Shown here: positions 22,063 through 33,764 of the stretch, in pieces
Layout of the letters: every line of letters starts with the position of its first letter
Numbering within the stretch: position 1 is the first letter of the stretch
DNA from: Pelobates cultripes
Taxonomy: Eukaryota; Chordata; Amphibia; Anura; Pelobatidae
Reading direction: 5' to 3'
Assembly (NCBI GenBank): GCA_933207985.1
Contig: OW240912.1
Location: forward strand, 230,343,672-230,407,671
Length of the DNA: 64,000 bases
Position numbers and translations under genes: made by a program
The notes under the pieces: generated by a model
Told to the model about the DNA's origin: nothing
Seen by the model: the letters and a program-made list of their open reading frames with translations, nothing else
Database searches by the model: none

Positions 22063-25000
22063 ATCCTGACTAGAGTTGAGCGAACCCGGACAGTAAAGTT
22101 CGAGTTCGTACCGAACATTAGGTTTTTTGGATCCTGGACCTGAACACGGACAAATCACTGAATGTTCGGGTTGGAGTTCGGTGTTCGTCGATTTAATGGA
22201 GCATTTTTAAAGGCTGCCAATCAACAAGCGTTTGACTCATGTGCCCTTAGAAGCCATCACAGCCATGCCTACTAATGGCATGGCTGTGATTGGCCAGTGC
22301 AGCATGTGACCCAGCCTCTATATATAAGCTGGAGACGCGTAGCGCCGCACGCACATGAGCTCTTATTAGTGTAGGGAGAGGATGCTGCCGCTTTTAGGGG
22401 CAGATTAGGAAAGAATTCTGCAAACTAGTACATTAGTGGGGCGCGCGTCATATCTGAGAGTCAAATAGAAGCGTCAAATACTGCACTTACAGCGCAGTTG
22501 TAAACATTTTTATTTTCTGGGTGCTAATCTGCTAAATAGTAAATTTTGGGTGTGCTCTTCATATCTGAGAGTCAAATAGAAGCGTCTAATAGTGCGCTTA
22601 CAGTGCAGTTGTAAACATTCTTATTTTCTGGGTGCTATTCTGCTAAATAGTAAATTTTGGGCGTGCTCTTCATATCTGAGAGTCAAATAAAAGCGTCTAA
22701 AAGTGGGCTTACAGCGCAATTGTAAACATTCTTATTTTCTGGGTGCTAATCTGCTAAATAGTACATTAGTGGGGTGCTCTTCATATCTGAAAGTCAAATA
22801 AGAGCGTCTAATAGTGCGCTTACAGCGCAGTTGTAAACATTCTAATTGTTTTGCTGCTAAACTGCTAAATAGTACATTTTGGGGCGTGTTCTTCATATCT
22901 GAGAGTCAAATCTAAGCGTCAAATAGTGAGCTTACAGTGCAGTTGTAAACATTCTAATTGTTTTGCTGCTAATCTTGCTAAATAGTACATTTTGGGGCCT
23001 GCTCTTCATATTTGAGAGTCACATAGAAGCGTCAAATAGTGCGCTTACAGCGCAGTTGTAAAAATCCTTATTGTCTGGGTGCTAATCTGCTAAATAGTAC
23101 ATTTTGGGCGTGCTCTTCATATCTGAGAGTCAAATAGAAGCGTCTAATAGTGTGCTTACAGCGCAGTTGTAAACATTCTTATTTTCTGGGTGCTAATCTG
23201 CTATATAGTAAATTTTGGGGCCTGCTTTTCATATCTGAGAGTAAAATTGAAGCGTCTAATAGTGCGCTTACAGTGCAGTTGTAAACATTCTTTTTTTCTG
23301 GGTGCTAATCTGCTAAATAATACATTTTGGGCGTGCTCTTCATATCTGAGAGTCAAATAGAATCGTCTAATAGTGCGCTTACAGCACAGTTGTAAAAATT
23401 CTAATTGTTTTGCTGCTAATCTGCTAAATAGTAAATTTTGGGGCCTGCTCTTCATACCTGAGAGTCAAATAGAAGCGTCAAATAGTGCGCTTACAGTGCA
23501 GTTGTAAACATTCTTATTTTCTGGGTGCTAATCTGCTAAATAGGACATTTTGGGGCCTGCTTTCCATATCTGAGAGTCAAATTGAAGCGTCTAATAGTGC
23601 GCTTACAGCGCAGTTGTAAACATTCTTATTTTCTGGGTGCTAATCTGCTAAATAGTATATTTTGGGGCCTGCTCTTCATATCTGAGAGTCAAATTGAAGC
23701 GTCTAATAATGCGCTTACAGCGCAGTTGTAAAAATTCTTATTTTCTGGGTGCTAATCTGCTAAATAGTACATTTTGGGGCCTGCTCTTCATATCTGACAA
23801 TCAAATAGAAGCGTCAAATAGTGTGCTTACAGCGCAGTTTTAAACATTCTTATTTTCTGGGTGCTAATCTGAGAGTCAAATAGAAGCGTCTAAGTGCGCT
23901 TACAGCGCAGTTGTAAACATTCTAATTGTTTTGTTGCTAATCTGCTAAATAGTACATTTTGGGTCCTGCTCTTCATATCTGAGAGTCAAATAGAAGTGTC
24001 AAATAGTGTGCTTACAGCGCAATAGTAAACATTCTTATTTTCTTGTTGCTAATCTGCTAAATAGTACATTAGTGGCGTGCACTTCCTATCTGAGAGTCAA
24101 ATAGAACCGACAAATACTGTGGTTACATTGCAGTTTTAAAAATTCACATTTTTTTGGTGCTAAATAGTACATTTGGGGTGTGCTCTTCATTTCTGGTGTA
24201 TCCAACACTGGCTAGTTACCGCATCTCAAGAAAGTCTAAAGACAAATAAATGTTGCCGATGGTGCAGGTAGTATAGAAGGCAAGATTGAGTCAAATCATT
24301 CGGGTTTGCCTGTTGACATGTTAATTATCTTAGACCATTAAAATTCAATAATCAATGAAAAAACACATTGTCATACAAAAATATGTACTATAGACAAATT
24401 AAAAACAAGATTACAAGTCATGCTATAACAAAACAAGTTTTAAAATATGTATGGGCCAACCAGTGGCTGTGAAAACAAAGTTTTACTGGTTACATGCATG
24501 ACTACACAATCTAGTGAACAGGATCTTCATGTTTTTTTTTTAAATCATACAGATTCCTTTCAAGTGCTTTTCATATGTCTTATTGTGAATTACCAATTTT
24601 TGTTTAGGCTGACTTAAAAAAAAAAAAAAAAATGAAAAATAAGTGTTATTGTGATCGCTTCATATACAGAAGCATTAATATACATTTCTATATTGTGTAA
24701 AGACACAACTACAAAGTTAAAAACCAAACACCAAAACAACGTGCCAGACAATCTACCTGTGCATAGCTAGTGTGATACAATAAGTCTACATCTTAAAAAT
24801 GCAATAACCCACAGAAGACGGGTGAGATTATTTTTTTGCAAATGGAACTTTGATTCGAATTTACTACATCGGTCACTTGTAATATTGTTTCATACCTACA
24901 ACACTTGTTAAGCAGATCTAAGTGATAGAAAACAGATTGATATTTTCTACACTAGAAACTACCAGATAACAAGATGCTATAATTAAACCAGTTATCAATA

Positions 25001-25622
25001 GCTAAGAGGTACTTAAACAATATTGTAATTCTGGGGCAATACCCTTACAAGTCAAACTGAGAGGTCAGTTTGTAGGGAAAACTGTTGCCTGGATAAAATT
25101 CTAAAACAATTTCCATATGTCCTTTGCAGACTTTACATGCTGGAAAAACACAGGTGCCAACTGCTGTGGCTTTCTGCAGTGTGCAGACCGGCTCAGTTTA
25201 AACAATGAAAGAGAATACCCTGTACTCCAACCCTCTCTCATATGGATAATTCTGGTGATCCTCCTGACAGCTTTAGATTTTGATTTATGTTCTTCCAAAG
25301 CTAAAATCAAAGATTCCATCTAGTGCTATTTTATGGCTCAGCTGTATTTTTAAATTTTATGTTATTATAAGTGATTTCCCTATCCACATTTTTTTGCAGG
25401 GAACTTGTCCTACTCTTACCCCCCATTTTACTTCCTTTTGCAGCCCTCTAGCCCTTTCCAGGACTTTTTAGAGGCATTTTTGTGCCCAAAAGTTCGGGAT
25501 CCAATTGATTTCAATAGAGTTCGGGGTCAAGTTCAATCACGAACCCGGACTTTTTTCCAAAGTTCAGCCGAACCCGCTGGACCCGAACATCCAGGTGTCC
25601 GCTCAACTCCTCAAATCCTGAC
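22063..25622. mobile_element. Non-autonomous hAT-like element with 8-bp TSD
   Basis: The element proper is 22071-25614 (3.5 kb), flanked by a perfect 8-bp duplication ATCCTGAC (22063-22070 and 25615-25622). The left end is TAGAGTTGAGCGAACCCGG. The right end read inward is TTGAGGAGTTGAGCGGAC, which aligns with small gaps. Both subterminal regions are rich in CGAAC / GTTCG motifs. No transposase is visible. Most of the left half is a tandem array. The region right of the array (24.2-25.5 kb) is AT-rich with no recognised content. Confidence 0.85.
22380..24190. repeat. ~113-bp tandem array (about 16 units)
   Basis: Each unit carries GAGAGTCAAATAGAAGCGTC, GTGCGCTTACAGCGCAGTTG, TGTAAACATTCTTATTTTCTG, TGCTAATCTGCTAAATAGTA and CATTTTGGGG. 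Copies of the first motif occur from about 22457 to 24093, most about 110-115 bp apart, with one short unit near 23871. The array lies wholly inside the hAT element. Confidence 0.9.
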
Positions 25623-25959
25623 CCAACTTGTTTCTGACTTTGAGTATTTCTGGAATCCTGACTCTACTTGTTTATTCATTTATCCGTATTTTTATTATCC
25701 TGGCCTTGGCTATTACTGATTTTGTCTTTATCTTGTTTTTTCTTATATTCTTTATTAAGCATTTTAGTTTATAAACAATGAATAACATAGCACAGACTGT
25801 ACAATAAATAGCTTTCACATGTTTACATATATACAAACTTTTGATAGGACTAAACAAAGGAGCAAAAGCCCCATACCAAATTGTATAAAATATTTGTTTT
25901 AATATAGAATAGGTATAAGCCATCTATGTATTTACAAATATACATATACAATACATCTT

Positions 25960-27040
25960 ATTACAAAGACAGGACAATGCATAATTCATACTTAAAAACT
26001 GTAGGTGTTTTTTCTTTGTTGCAGGATCTACTCAAAAATAGAACTTTTGAAAATGGCTTGTCTGAAGGATGTGAATTAAATAATGTGGTTATTCTTTTAA
26101 TCATAGTAGACTCTGATTTTATTAGATGGGACATTAAAAAGCTTTTTATTCTCAAAAAAATGAATAATTCTTTTGATGGAAGACTAAATTCGTTTGTCAA
26201 TTGGGAAAAGGGTTTGATAACCCCCTTTTGTTAATAACTGAGCTATTCTTATTATTCTTGTGTCCACTTGTCTAAGTTTATGTCGCAAACTTGTTGTTCA
26301 ATAAATTTCAAGTCCAGATGATTGGGTATTTTATTTTTTATCTTTAACATTATTTCGATTTTTTTCCAATTCTTTAGCAAATGTGTTAAAATTATGTTAG
26401 GATATTCTTTTTTGTCTGTTCTCAAAGTGTTCCAAACCAAACTTTCTCAATTTTGGGCCTCTCCTGCTTTAGCCTCCATCATGTACCATCCTTCATTACT
26501 ATTGTCAGATAACTGCATCCTATAAAAATGCAGAATTATAGATGCTCTATAATTATTTTGAATAATGGAGTATGCCATTCCTCCCTTATTTAGCTTCTGT
26601 GCCAGTGTAGCTTGTCTTAATCTAGGTTTTTTACCTTTCCATATGTGTTGCATAAAACTATTTTGGATTATTTCCAACCAGCTATTGAAAAGATGTAGTG
26701 GTAGCATTTGAAACAAATAGTTCCATTTTGGAATGACATATGAATTTATTAAGTTGATTCAACCCCAGAAAGTTATTTCTAGATTTTTGCGTTCTTTAAA
26801 CCATCTATTGATTGTTTTGTAAAAGATCCAGAAAGTTTATCCCCATGAATCTGTTGATAACTCTAGTCAGTTTAATGCCTAAGTAGTCCATTTTCTCTTC
26901 TACCCACGCAAACTCATATTTGTCTCTGATTTTCTTTTTATTTTATTATCTAGGTTAATATCTAAAATTATAGACTTATTGATATTTAGCTTATAATTAG
27001 ATATCAAGCTATATCTCTCTATTTCTTCCATGCGAATAGC
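25960..27040 (-). pseudogene. L1 ORF2 C-terminal relic
   Basis: Minus-strand frames read NYKLNINKS (about 27000), then LPLHLFNSWLEIIQNSFM, WKGKKPRLRQATLAQ and GGMAYSIIQNNYRAS (26716-26447). These continue into LKNWKKIEIMLKIK (26440-26252) and LPSKELFIFLRIKSFLMS (26200-25961). This is the usual order after the L1 RT palm. Stops and frame changes separate the pieces. It is the continuation of the host L1 beyond the inserted fragment. Confidence 0.7.
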
Positions 27041-27049
27041 TAATGAGAC

Positions 27050-28275
27050 ACTAGGATTAGTTAATGTGGGGGGGGGGAGTGAGGGTTGGTATATATGAGC
27101 ACCAGGGGTACCACCTCAGGGCACATTTCCCTGAGGTGCCTCGCAGCGAGGCTGTGAGTGATTCCATACTATACAGGTGTTCCACACTGTTCATCCATTG
27201 TTCGGCGGTTGGGACATCTGTTGTTCGCCAGTTGTGTGGTATGAGTGATTTAGCTGCATTCAGAAGGTGTCTGGTTAGGGAGCGTTTATATTTGGGTAGG
27301 GAGAGGGACGTGTGGTATAACAGCATTGGGAGTGGTTGAAAGGGTAGGTCCGGATCAGCTATTTCAGTGATTTTGGTGTGTATCATTTGCCAGTACAATT
27401 CTATTTTCGGGCATGTCCACCAGATATGTATATCCGTTCCAGGTTCTCTACCACATCTCCAGCATGTATCGGAGAGATCGGGCGACATGTGGTGTAATTT
27501 TGTTGGGGTCCTGTACCAGTTCACCAGGAGCTTAAGTTGAGTTCCTGCATCTTGGTGCTGACGATGCCTTGGTGTGCAAGGATGTGTAGTTTTTACCATT
27601 GCGGATCTGTTAATGAGCATCCCGTGGATTGTTCCCATCGGGATATATGTTTTAGTGGGATACGAGGTGTGGAGGTAAGTAGTAGATAGTAGATGTGGCG
27701 GAACCAACCTCATCATGAAGCACTGGAGAAATATGGTTGCTCGCCTGCTCCCTCTGGACTATGGCCCCATGTTAAACGCTGTTATTTTCCCTTGCAGAAA
27801 GGCTTGTTCGTGCCTTTTTGCCTGGGCGTTCGGTAGATTGAATCTACCGAACCAACACACGAATGGGGGGACCACCTGGGCAAGGAGTGTGCCAGTGATT
27901 TACCTCCCAGAAGCTACGGTTAACCGCAGCTTAATTGGTGAACGCTGGGTGGCCGCTGTTCGTATAACCGAACACGTGGCAACGGCCATCTTAAACTCCC
28001 GAACGGTCAGCGGTGTTCGTTGTCCATACTGCTGCGGGTAGTTTTTGTCCAGCTTGGACTATTTCCATGTCCCTCCAAAGTTTGTTCTGGAGTGCCAGTC
28101 TATTGTGCGCAATAAGTGTGTGGATTGGTAGTATAGCAGGATCGACGGCAGTCCCACTGCTCTTGCGTTTTTTGGGCAGCGTTAGCATCGTTCGGTTTAT
28201 TCTAGGTGGCCCTGCTTTCCACACAAATCTTGTCACCACGGTATTAATTGACTGGAAAAATTCTTTCGGTATGAC
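27050..28275 (-). pseudogene. Second L1 ORF2 C-terminal fragment, inserted
   Basis: The minus strand reads FVWKAGPPRINRTMLTLP (about 28210-28160) and IAHNRLALQNKLWRD. After an interruption there is a 219-codon frame (27716-27057) with WYRTPTKLHHMSPDLSD and the C-terminal zinc-knuckle-like motif CWRCGREPG...HIWWTCP (CX2CX8HX4C). It then gives AAKSLIPHNWRTT. The sequence differs from the flanking L1, and the flanking ORF2 linker and RT parts lie on either side, so this is an insertion of another L1 family member. A C-rich stretch (minus strand) marks its low-coordinate end near 27067. Confidence 0.75.
27694..28018 (+). mobile_element. LTR fragment inside L1
   Basis: Begins TGTGGCGGAACCAACCTC and shares GACTATGGCCCCATGTT and TTATTTTCCCTTGCA with the first ~120 bp of the solo LTR at 39475 (TGTGACGAGACCAATCTCG, GACTATGCCCCCATGTT, TAATTTTCCCCTGCA). 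It splits the inserted L1 ORF2 frame. Only part of an LTR is present and no clear target duplication was found. Confidence 0.55.
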
Positions 28276-28279
28276 AATG

Positions 28280-28957
28280 GATTTATCTATTAGTTTTTCC
28301 ACTTTATTTGATCCTTTTTGCTGTCTAAGTTTTTGGGATAGGATTTTATTAGCTCTATTTCCCTTAGAGTAATATTTGATATTCAGTGTATCTAAATTTT
28401 TAACTGTTCTTTCCATAAGGCGTTGATTTAGTTTTTCCTTTACAGCAATTATTTTATTAGAATTTTCAACTGTTGTGTTTTGTTTGTTAATTTGAGTTAG
28501 CTTTCCTAATGCTGTATAAAGGTCACTTAATTTGAGATTTTTTATTAAATTGACTTTGTAGGTTAATAAAATGTCCTCTGATTACTGCCTGATTAAGGCA
28601 CACCATAAAATCATTGGGTCAATATTTTTCGTCATGTTTTCTCCAAAATATCTATTAATATTCAGTTCAATATATCTTCTGTTATAGTCTGAACTGAGTA
28701 GACTATAATTTAAGCGCCAATTATAAGTTTTGTTTAGCTTTTTGCTAGCTGCAATTTCACATATCACTCCATTGTTGTCTGTCCAGGTTATTTCTTTGAT
28801 TTCCATTTTAGTTATTATATCTATGAGCATAGGATCTGTCCAAATCATATCTATTCTTGAACAAGAAAAGTGGATTCTTGAGAAATGAGTATAGTCCAGT
28901 TCGTTTGTGTTTATAATTCGATATATCATAAAAATTAAATTCATTCTTCATTTTGAA
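28280..28957 (-). pseudogene. L1 ORF2 endonuclease C-terminus and linker
   Basis: The minus strand reads YTHFSRIHFSCSRIDMIW followed by EITWTDNNGV (28944-28582). This matches the C-terminal part of the L1 AP-type endonuclease, where SRIDYIF and SDH occur in active copies; SDH is degraded here to TDN. It is followed by the ORF2 linker (KYYSKGNRANKILSQKLR, about 28380-28325). The endonuclease N-terminus is replaced by unrelated repeat sequence beyond 28957. Confidence 0.75.
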
Positions 28958-29114
28958 TACAAATATAAAGAAACAAGTCCTGCGCTCAAACTCCCATTAC
29001 TCCTGGGTGGCAGCAACGACCACAGTACATACCAGCTCAAATACTTATAGTAAAAACTAAAGAAAAAAAAGTTACCTGCGCTATTTCCACATCCCTATGT
29101 ATTTTTAAACAAAT

Positions 29115-29400
29115 TGAGGTTTTGAGTTACCTCCAATGGCCATGAGAGGGTATGCCCACCTGCCACGTTAAGGCAGACATCTTAGGTGGGTCCTAACTCT
29201 AACCATTCACCTTGCTTCCTTGAGCTTCTGGCAAAAATATCTCTAATGAGACACACAGCTAGGTTGCAATGCTGCTGCCCATCCCATGTGTTCTCTATTA
29301 AGGGTTAATAAGCATGTAGGGATGTATATAAAAAAATACCCCTTTCTGTCTCATTAGAGATCTTTGCCAGAAGCTCAAGGAAGGTAACTCAAAACCTCAG
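29115..29400. repeat. Imperfect inverted repeat
   Basis: GAGGTTTTGAGTTACCT at 29115 and CTTGAGCTTCTGGCAAA near 29219 recur, inverted, as TTTGCCAGAAGCTCAAG and AGGTAACTCAAAACCTC at 29360-29398. The left arm is split by about 85 bp of extra sequence. Confidence 0.8.
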
Positions 29401-30283
29401 TCTAATACTGTGTCTTTAAATAGACACTAAGTAGGCCCACCAGGTCTGGCCATTGTTTATTCTCTCTTAAGTCTTTTCCCCCTCTATATATTTCCTTTTC
29501 TTTTACTTTCTTCTAATATATATTTCATCATTGAGTCCATCATAAGGTAAAAATCAATGGAGGGCGGGGGGAAAGAGGGAAAGAGAAGGAGGGAGAAGGA
29601 GGATTATCATTTAGGTTTTATATACTTTCCTGGAACGGCTCTAAACAACTCAAGAACCATTTTATATATAATTTCATCAATCTTCAAACATATTAATCAT
29701 CAATTTACCATTTTTAGTCTAATGTATTAACGTAGCATATCACAATTACCTAAATACATACGAAAATTCTAAACAATAATATATTACTTTCATCATCAAA
29801 CATTAATACCAAAAATAAAATTCTTCTTTTAGTGATCCATTACCTATTGCCATATCATTGTCTTCTCCCTTCTAACTCTTTTCATATATCATTAAATAGC
29901 TTTACCCTGTTTTTATTAATTTATAATATTTTTTATTAATTTAGTGTAATAGTGTATAGAATCTGCTATCATTTCTTATACATGTTGTGATTGTAATTCT
30001 TCTAAATGCTTATAAAGTGAGCTCTAACTGTTTACTTCAATTTTATCTAACCCTCTAGATATCTCCAATAAAATTGGAAATCATGATACAGATTCTGTGT
30101 CAACATTGTGCATACCACTGTTTTAGATATGTGCATAAATAATTAAACATTAGTGAAATTATATTCTAATCAGACCTTTACCAAAGAATAATGCCTTCTT
30201 TGTATCTTATTGATGATCTGCTACATTATCATTATTTCTTTATATCCATTTTTATTTGTTTTACCTTTATCCAAGTACTTTCT

Positions 30284-30346
30284 CTCTCTCTCTCTCTCTC
30301 TACATACATACATACATACATACATACATACACACATACACACTTC
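30284..30346. repeat. (CT)n / (CATA)n microsatellite
   Basis: CT dinucleotides followed by about nine CATA units and CACA-rich sequence. The frames across it are artefacts. Confidence 0.95.
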
Positions 30347-30768
30347 TTTTTCCCCTTTTTTTCTACCTACCTCCCTTTCCCTCCTGCTCCCCCACCCCTA
30401 TCCCATTCCCGCTCCCCAATCTTTTATTTATTTATTTATTTATTTTAAGATTATGCCTTTTAGCTACTGTCCTTTCGTTTAGTTTTTTCTCATCTCTCTA
30501 TATCAGCTTTTCATGACCAGGGGAATCTTCTTCAACTTTTTTCGTCATGATTCAAATGGGGGGACATTCATCACTGAAGTTGATTTCATCCAAATCATAG
30601 CTGTATCTCAGTTAGTAAAGAAAAGTCTTTCTCCTTTGCAAATGAGAGCTCCATTGGAATCAGATGTTATTTTTTTTAAGGAAATCAGTCACTATTGAAA
30701 ATTCCTTTCTCCAGGATCTTGTATAATAGGAGAAGTCTTGCAGAAATATTATATCTTTGAAGCAGGTG

Positions 30769-31451
30769 TTATTTAATTGAATTTATACGTCTAGCTTTCA
30801 ATAATTTTTCTTTAAATTGTAATGAATGAAGATTCACTATAACATCTCTTGGAAGTTGTGAGGAAATTTTAGTTGATTTGTATATACGGTGTACTCTTTC
30901 AATCTGGCAATCTGTTGTAAGCACGTCTGGAAGCACAGCTTTGAATAGGCCAAATAAGTATTCTTCCAAATTTTCCGGTACAATTTCCTCAGACATACCA
31001 CGGAACCTTAGGTTAGATATTCTCAATCTATCTTCTAGTTCTGATATTTTTTGTTCTAAACGGTTTGCTTTAATTGTTAAGTGTTCTACTGTTTCCGTAA
31101 GAGACGAAATTTAGTCTTCAAAACAAGCAAATTTTTCTTCCATCACATTTATTGCTTCTGCAGTCCTTTTTTGTATCTTGTTTAATTAAAGTTGGTTAGC
31201 ATATCATATCTGAGTCCTTGTAATTGTGACTCTAGTAATTGTTTTAGTTGTTCCTGTAGATTGTTATGCTCACTTATTTGTACAGCTATAGATTCTGCAT
31301 TTGTTGTAATAAAGGAGCTCTCAGCTTCTGTTTGTGCTTCTTGTGGATCTTTTGAAGGGGTGGGAGTAAAAATGCCTGAGAGCATTTTTTCATTTTTTTG
31401 TGCTGGTTTTATTTCTTTTCTCTTATCTATTGCAGTTTTTTTTGTTGCCAT
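30769..31451 (-). pseudogene. L1 ORF1 relic
   Basis: Two minus-strand frames form an ORF1. The first (31451-31182) starts MATKKTAIDKRKEIK and runs into a heptad-like segment (ISEHNNLQEQLKQLLESQLQ) expected of the trimerising coiled coil. The second (31026-30769) is the RRM-like domain: ISNLRFRGMSEE, LEEYLFGLF, IERVHRIYKS and PRDVIVNLHSLQFKEKLL. Between them the coil continues out of frame (LEDRLRISNLRF boundary near 31035). L1 ORF1 is an RNA-binding chaperone that coats element RNA. Frameshifts make this copy non-functional. Confidence 0.8.
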
Positions 31452-31454
31452 TTT

Positions 31455-32330
31455 AAAAGGTGTAGAGAAGAAGGTTAATGTATTTAGAGTTCCTTATAGA
31501 TAACAACCAAAGCTCTTATCTTACATGTGATGCTTTAAAGTCTTTCACAATCGCTTTTTTTTGTTTCTTTCTTCTTAAGCTACTGTTTCACCCCTCTTGT
31601 GTGGTAACAAAGGTTTGTCTCTTATTCACTGTCTTTTCTTTTTCTTAGCTTTTTTTTTCTTTAACTTTTTTTCTCTCTTTTTCACCTCAACTTTTTTTTT
31701 CTCATTTAAAGCATTTTCTGTTGGTTTCTTTTGCATTTTATTGTGTGCAAGTTTTCTTTAACACGTGTACCTTTGATTTACCAAAAGATTTTAATTTTGC
31801 CTGCTTGTTTCAGCCCTGCTAGTTTTCCCTGTGGGGCTATGACTTTCTTATTGTATTCCAAATTATCAGATAAAGTGATCTGGACTACAATCAGCATCTA
31901 GAAGGGCTTCAAATGTCCTCTCTCCATGGCTGGAGCAGAGCGAAGCTTTCAGTATACTTTGTGTACTCACTGCCCGCTACACAGCATCGTGCTTCAGCAT
32001 GTGCTCATATTCTCCCCAAGACCCACTCAACAGCCGTCCAAGTGTAAGCATGTGTCTCCCAACTCCTCCAAATTAAGCTTCCAACATACGGGCACCTGTA
32101 TTATATATTTGTGTCGACCCAGACCACAGTCAACGGCCAGCCCACACGTAGCTTGAAACACTTGTAACACCGCAATGGTGAAATCTTCGTATCGCTCCAC
32201 TCCTGCATTCAGACTTCCTTCAATAGTCTTGGCTTGCTCACTTCATTGCCTGGCCGGGTACACCCACCTCCTATACGGGTTGCGTCTCTACGTCATCACG
32301 TACCCCTCATCTAAAAAAATGGCTAAAGAT
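31455..32330 (-). promoter_or_regulatory. Probable L1 5' UTR
   Basis: Upstream of ORF1 on the minus strand. The far part (31930-32330) is GC-richer than its surroundings and contains GTACGTGATGACGTAGAGAC and GAGCGATACGAAG, as expected of an L1 internal promoter region. The near part (31500-31800) is T-rich on the plus strand. The assignment is positional. Confidence 0.45.
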
Positions 32331-32941
32331 TGATTTTGTCTTTAACTTTCTTACATTAAGTCCGGCCACTCTAAGGCCCGCTAATACGTCTATTTAGTAC
32401 TTCCTTGTGTGGAATTTGCCATTTCCTGTAGGTTGGGGTACGACTCCCTGACATTAGGTGAGATAAAACTGGTTGAAAATAATTTCAAATTTGTAAGTAA
32501 GCAAAAAGAGGAATTTAGAGTGATGGCAACCTGCCACGTATTTGCGAAAGGGTTAAAATGGAATGGTGATGAGTATCTAAACAGTAACCAATGAGGGATT
32601 AAAAACCACTCTGCTAGGCTTGAATAGTTTGGGTGGACAAATTATTTTGAAAATAATAGTTGGAGAGAAATGTAAGAAATCTTACACTGAATGTCAAATT
32701 GGACTCTCATAATGTTCCTAGCTTTAAGGTAGAAAAAAAAAAACTATAGGATTTTGTCTAACATTCTCTGGCAATAACAAGACGTGTATGAAGTAAGGTG
32801 TAGAGATGGAATTCAAGAGAGAATTCTAGTAGTTAGGAAATATATCACACACTAGAATCCAATTCAAGGTGAAGTAAAATAGTTACAATCCTAGACTTAG
32901 ACTTCTAAGGTAACAAGATAGAGCAAGATATCCATTTAGCT
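32331..32941. other. No gene recognised
   Basis: Spacer between the L1 5' end and the MITE. A short stretch at 32357-32385 resembles part of the chromovirus LTR; otherwise nothing was recognised. Confidence 0.4.
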
Positions 32942-33479
32942 TTAAGGGAACACTATATAGTCCTGACCCTATAATGTTAAAACCACCATTTAGGGGGCTT
33001 GCCTACCCTTAACCCCCTTAAAAGCTAATAATACTTATCTTATTTCCAGCATTGTATGGGTCCGCCGGTGTTGGCCCTGCCCCAATTCGCCTCCTTGCTG
33101 CCATCAGAGTTTATGATTTCAGCCAATTTGGTGCTTTCCCATATGGAAAGCATTAGATTGGCTGAAGTCGGCAAGGAGGCGGCACGAGGCAGGGCCAAAC
33201 GCCGGCTTGGCCAATCAGCACCGCCTCGTAGAGATGCATTGAATCAATGCACCTCTAAGAGGAAAGTTCAAAATCTCCATGCAGAATGCCAGTGCAGCAC
33301 TGTGCAGCACTGCCCCAGGAAGCAGAGTGTGGAGATGTGGAATATCAGTGCAGCACTGTGCAGTATTGCCCCAGGGAGGACCTCCAATGTTTACATGAAA
33401 ATGCCTGCAGGGACTGATTATACTCACCAGAACACTACGTTAAGTTGTAGTTGTACTTGTGACTATAGTGTCCCTTTAA
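32942..33479. mobile_element. T2/Kolobok-like MITE
   Basis: Flanked by TTAA (32942-32945 and 33476-33479). Ends: TTAAGGGAACACTATATAG on the left and GACTATAGTGTCCCTTTAA on the right. The interior has an imperfect inverted repeat of about 120 bp (GTTGGCCCTGCC...AATTCGCCTCCTTGC against GGCAAGGAGGCGG...GGCAGGGCCAAAC). It also has two copies of a GCAGCACTGTGCAGCACTGCCCCAGG-like segment. No coding capacity. TTAAAGGRR-type ends with a TTAA target are the hallmark of Xenopus T2 (Kolobok) elements. Confidence 0.8.
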
Positions 33480-33764
33480 GGATTATTTGCTTTATCAATG
33501 GGTTTCTTGTAAGAAGATAACAAAGGGCTTAAAGTGGGTATGGGTTAAAATATTTTTTAAATTTTTTTATAGGGAAATGAGACCAGTAACATTCCACAGT
33601 AAAATACCAAGAGCATTTTGTTGATATTGTGCAGAAAAAGCTATCAATTATCAATTATCTCCATAGACATACAAACATTTTAAATAACTGCCACTTCCTA
33701 GCAAATGAGGATTGAAAGACCAAATAAAAGCTACAGTATTATGGAAAGAGTAGTGAAAATGACC

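Larger units (their letters stand above)
28958..30500. other. Unassigned repeat-derived sequence
   Basis: Separates ORF1 from the ORF2 remnant. It includes an inverted-repeat segment, a purine-rich stretch at 29555-29610 and pyrimidine-rich and CATA microsatellites at 30280-30440. No coding motif was recognised. Confidence 0.45.
25725..32330 (-). mobile_element. L1-clade LINE with nested insertions
   Basis: On the minus strand I read a GC-rich 5' region (about 32330-31455), ORF1 (31451-30769), then a gap filled by other sequence (30500-28958). After that come the ORF2 endonuclease C-terminus and linker (28957-28280), a foreign L1 fragment (28275-27050), the ORF2 RT C-terminal half (27040-25960) and a 3' UTR. 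The 3' UTR contains AATAAAGAATATAAG and an A-rich end near 25725. Most of the RT and the endonuclease N-terminus are missing or displaced. Confidence 0.75.

Noticed and set aside
22316..22330. TATATATAAG with nearby CCAAT-like motifs, as if a gene promoter
   Set aside because: Inside the hAT element, followed by a tandem array and no coding sequence. It may be a relic of the transposase promoter, but I cannot support that.
22380..24190. Regular repeats that could suggest a CRISPR-like array
   Set aside because: Units are contiguous, with no unique spacers between short repeats, the unit is ~113 bp, there are no cas genes, and the whole lies within hAT target duplications of a eukaryotic genome.
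28013..28372. 119-codon plus-strand frame with a hydrophobic segment
   Set aside because: Antisense shadow of the L1 ORF2 fragments on the minus strand.
33056..33520. 154-codon frame in a GC-richer region with CCAAT-like motifs, a possible exon or promoter
   Set aside because: Lies almost wholly within a TTAA-flanked T2-like MITE and has no recognisable domain.
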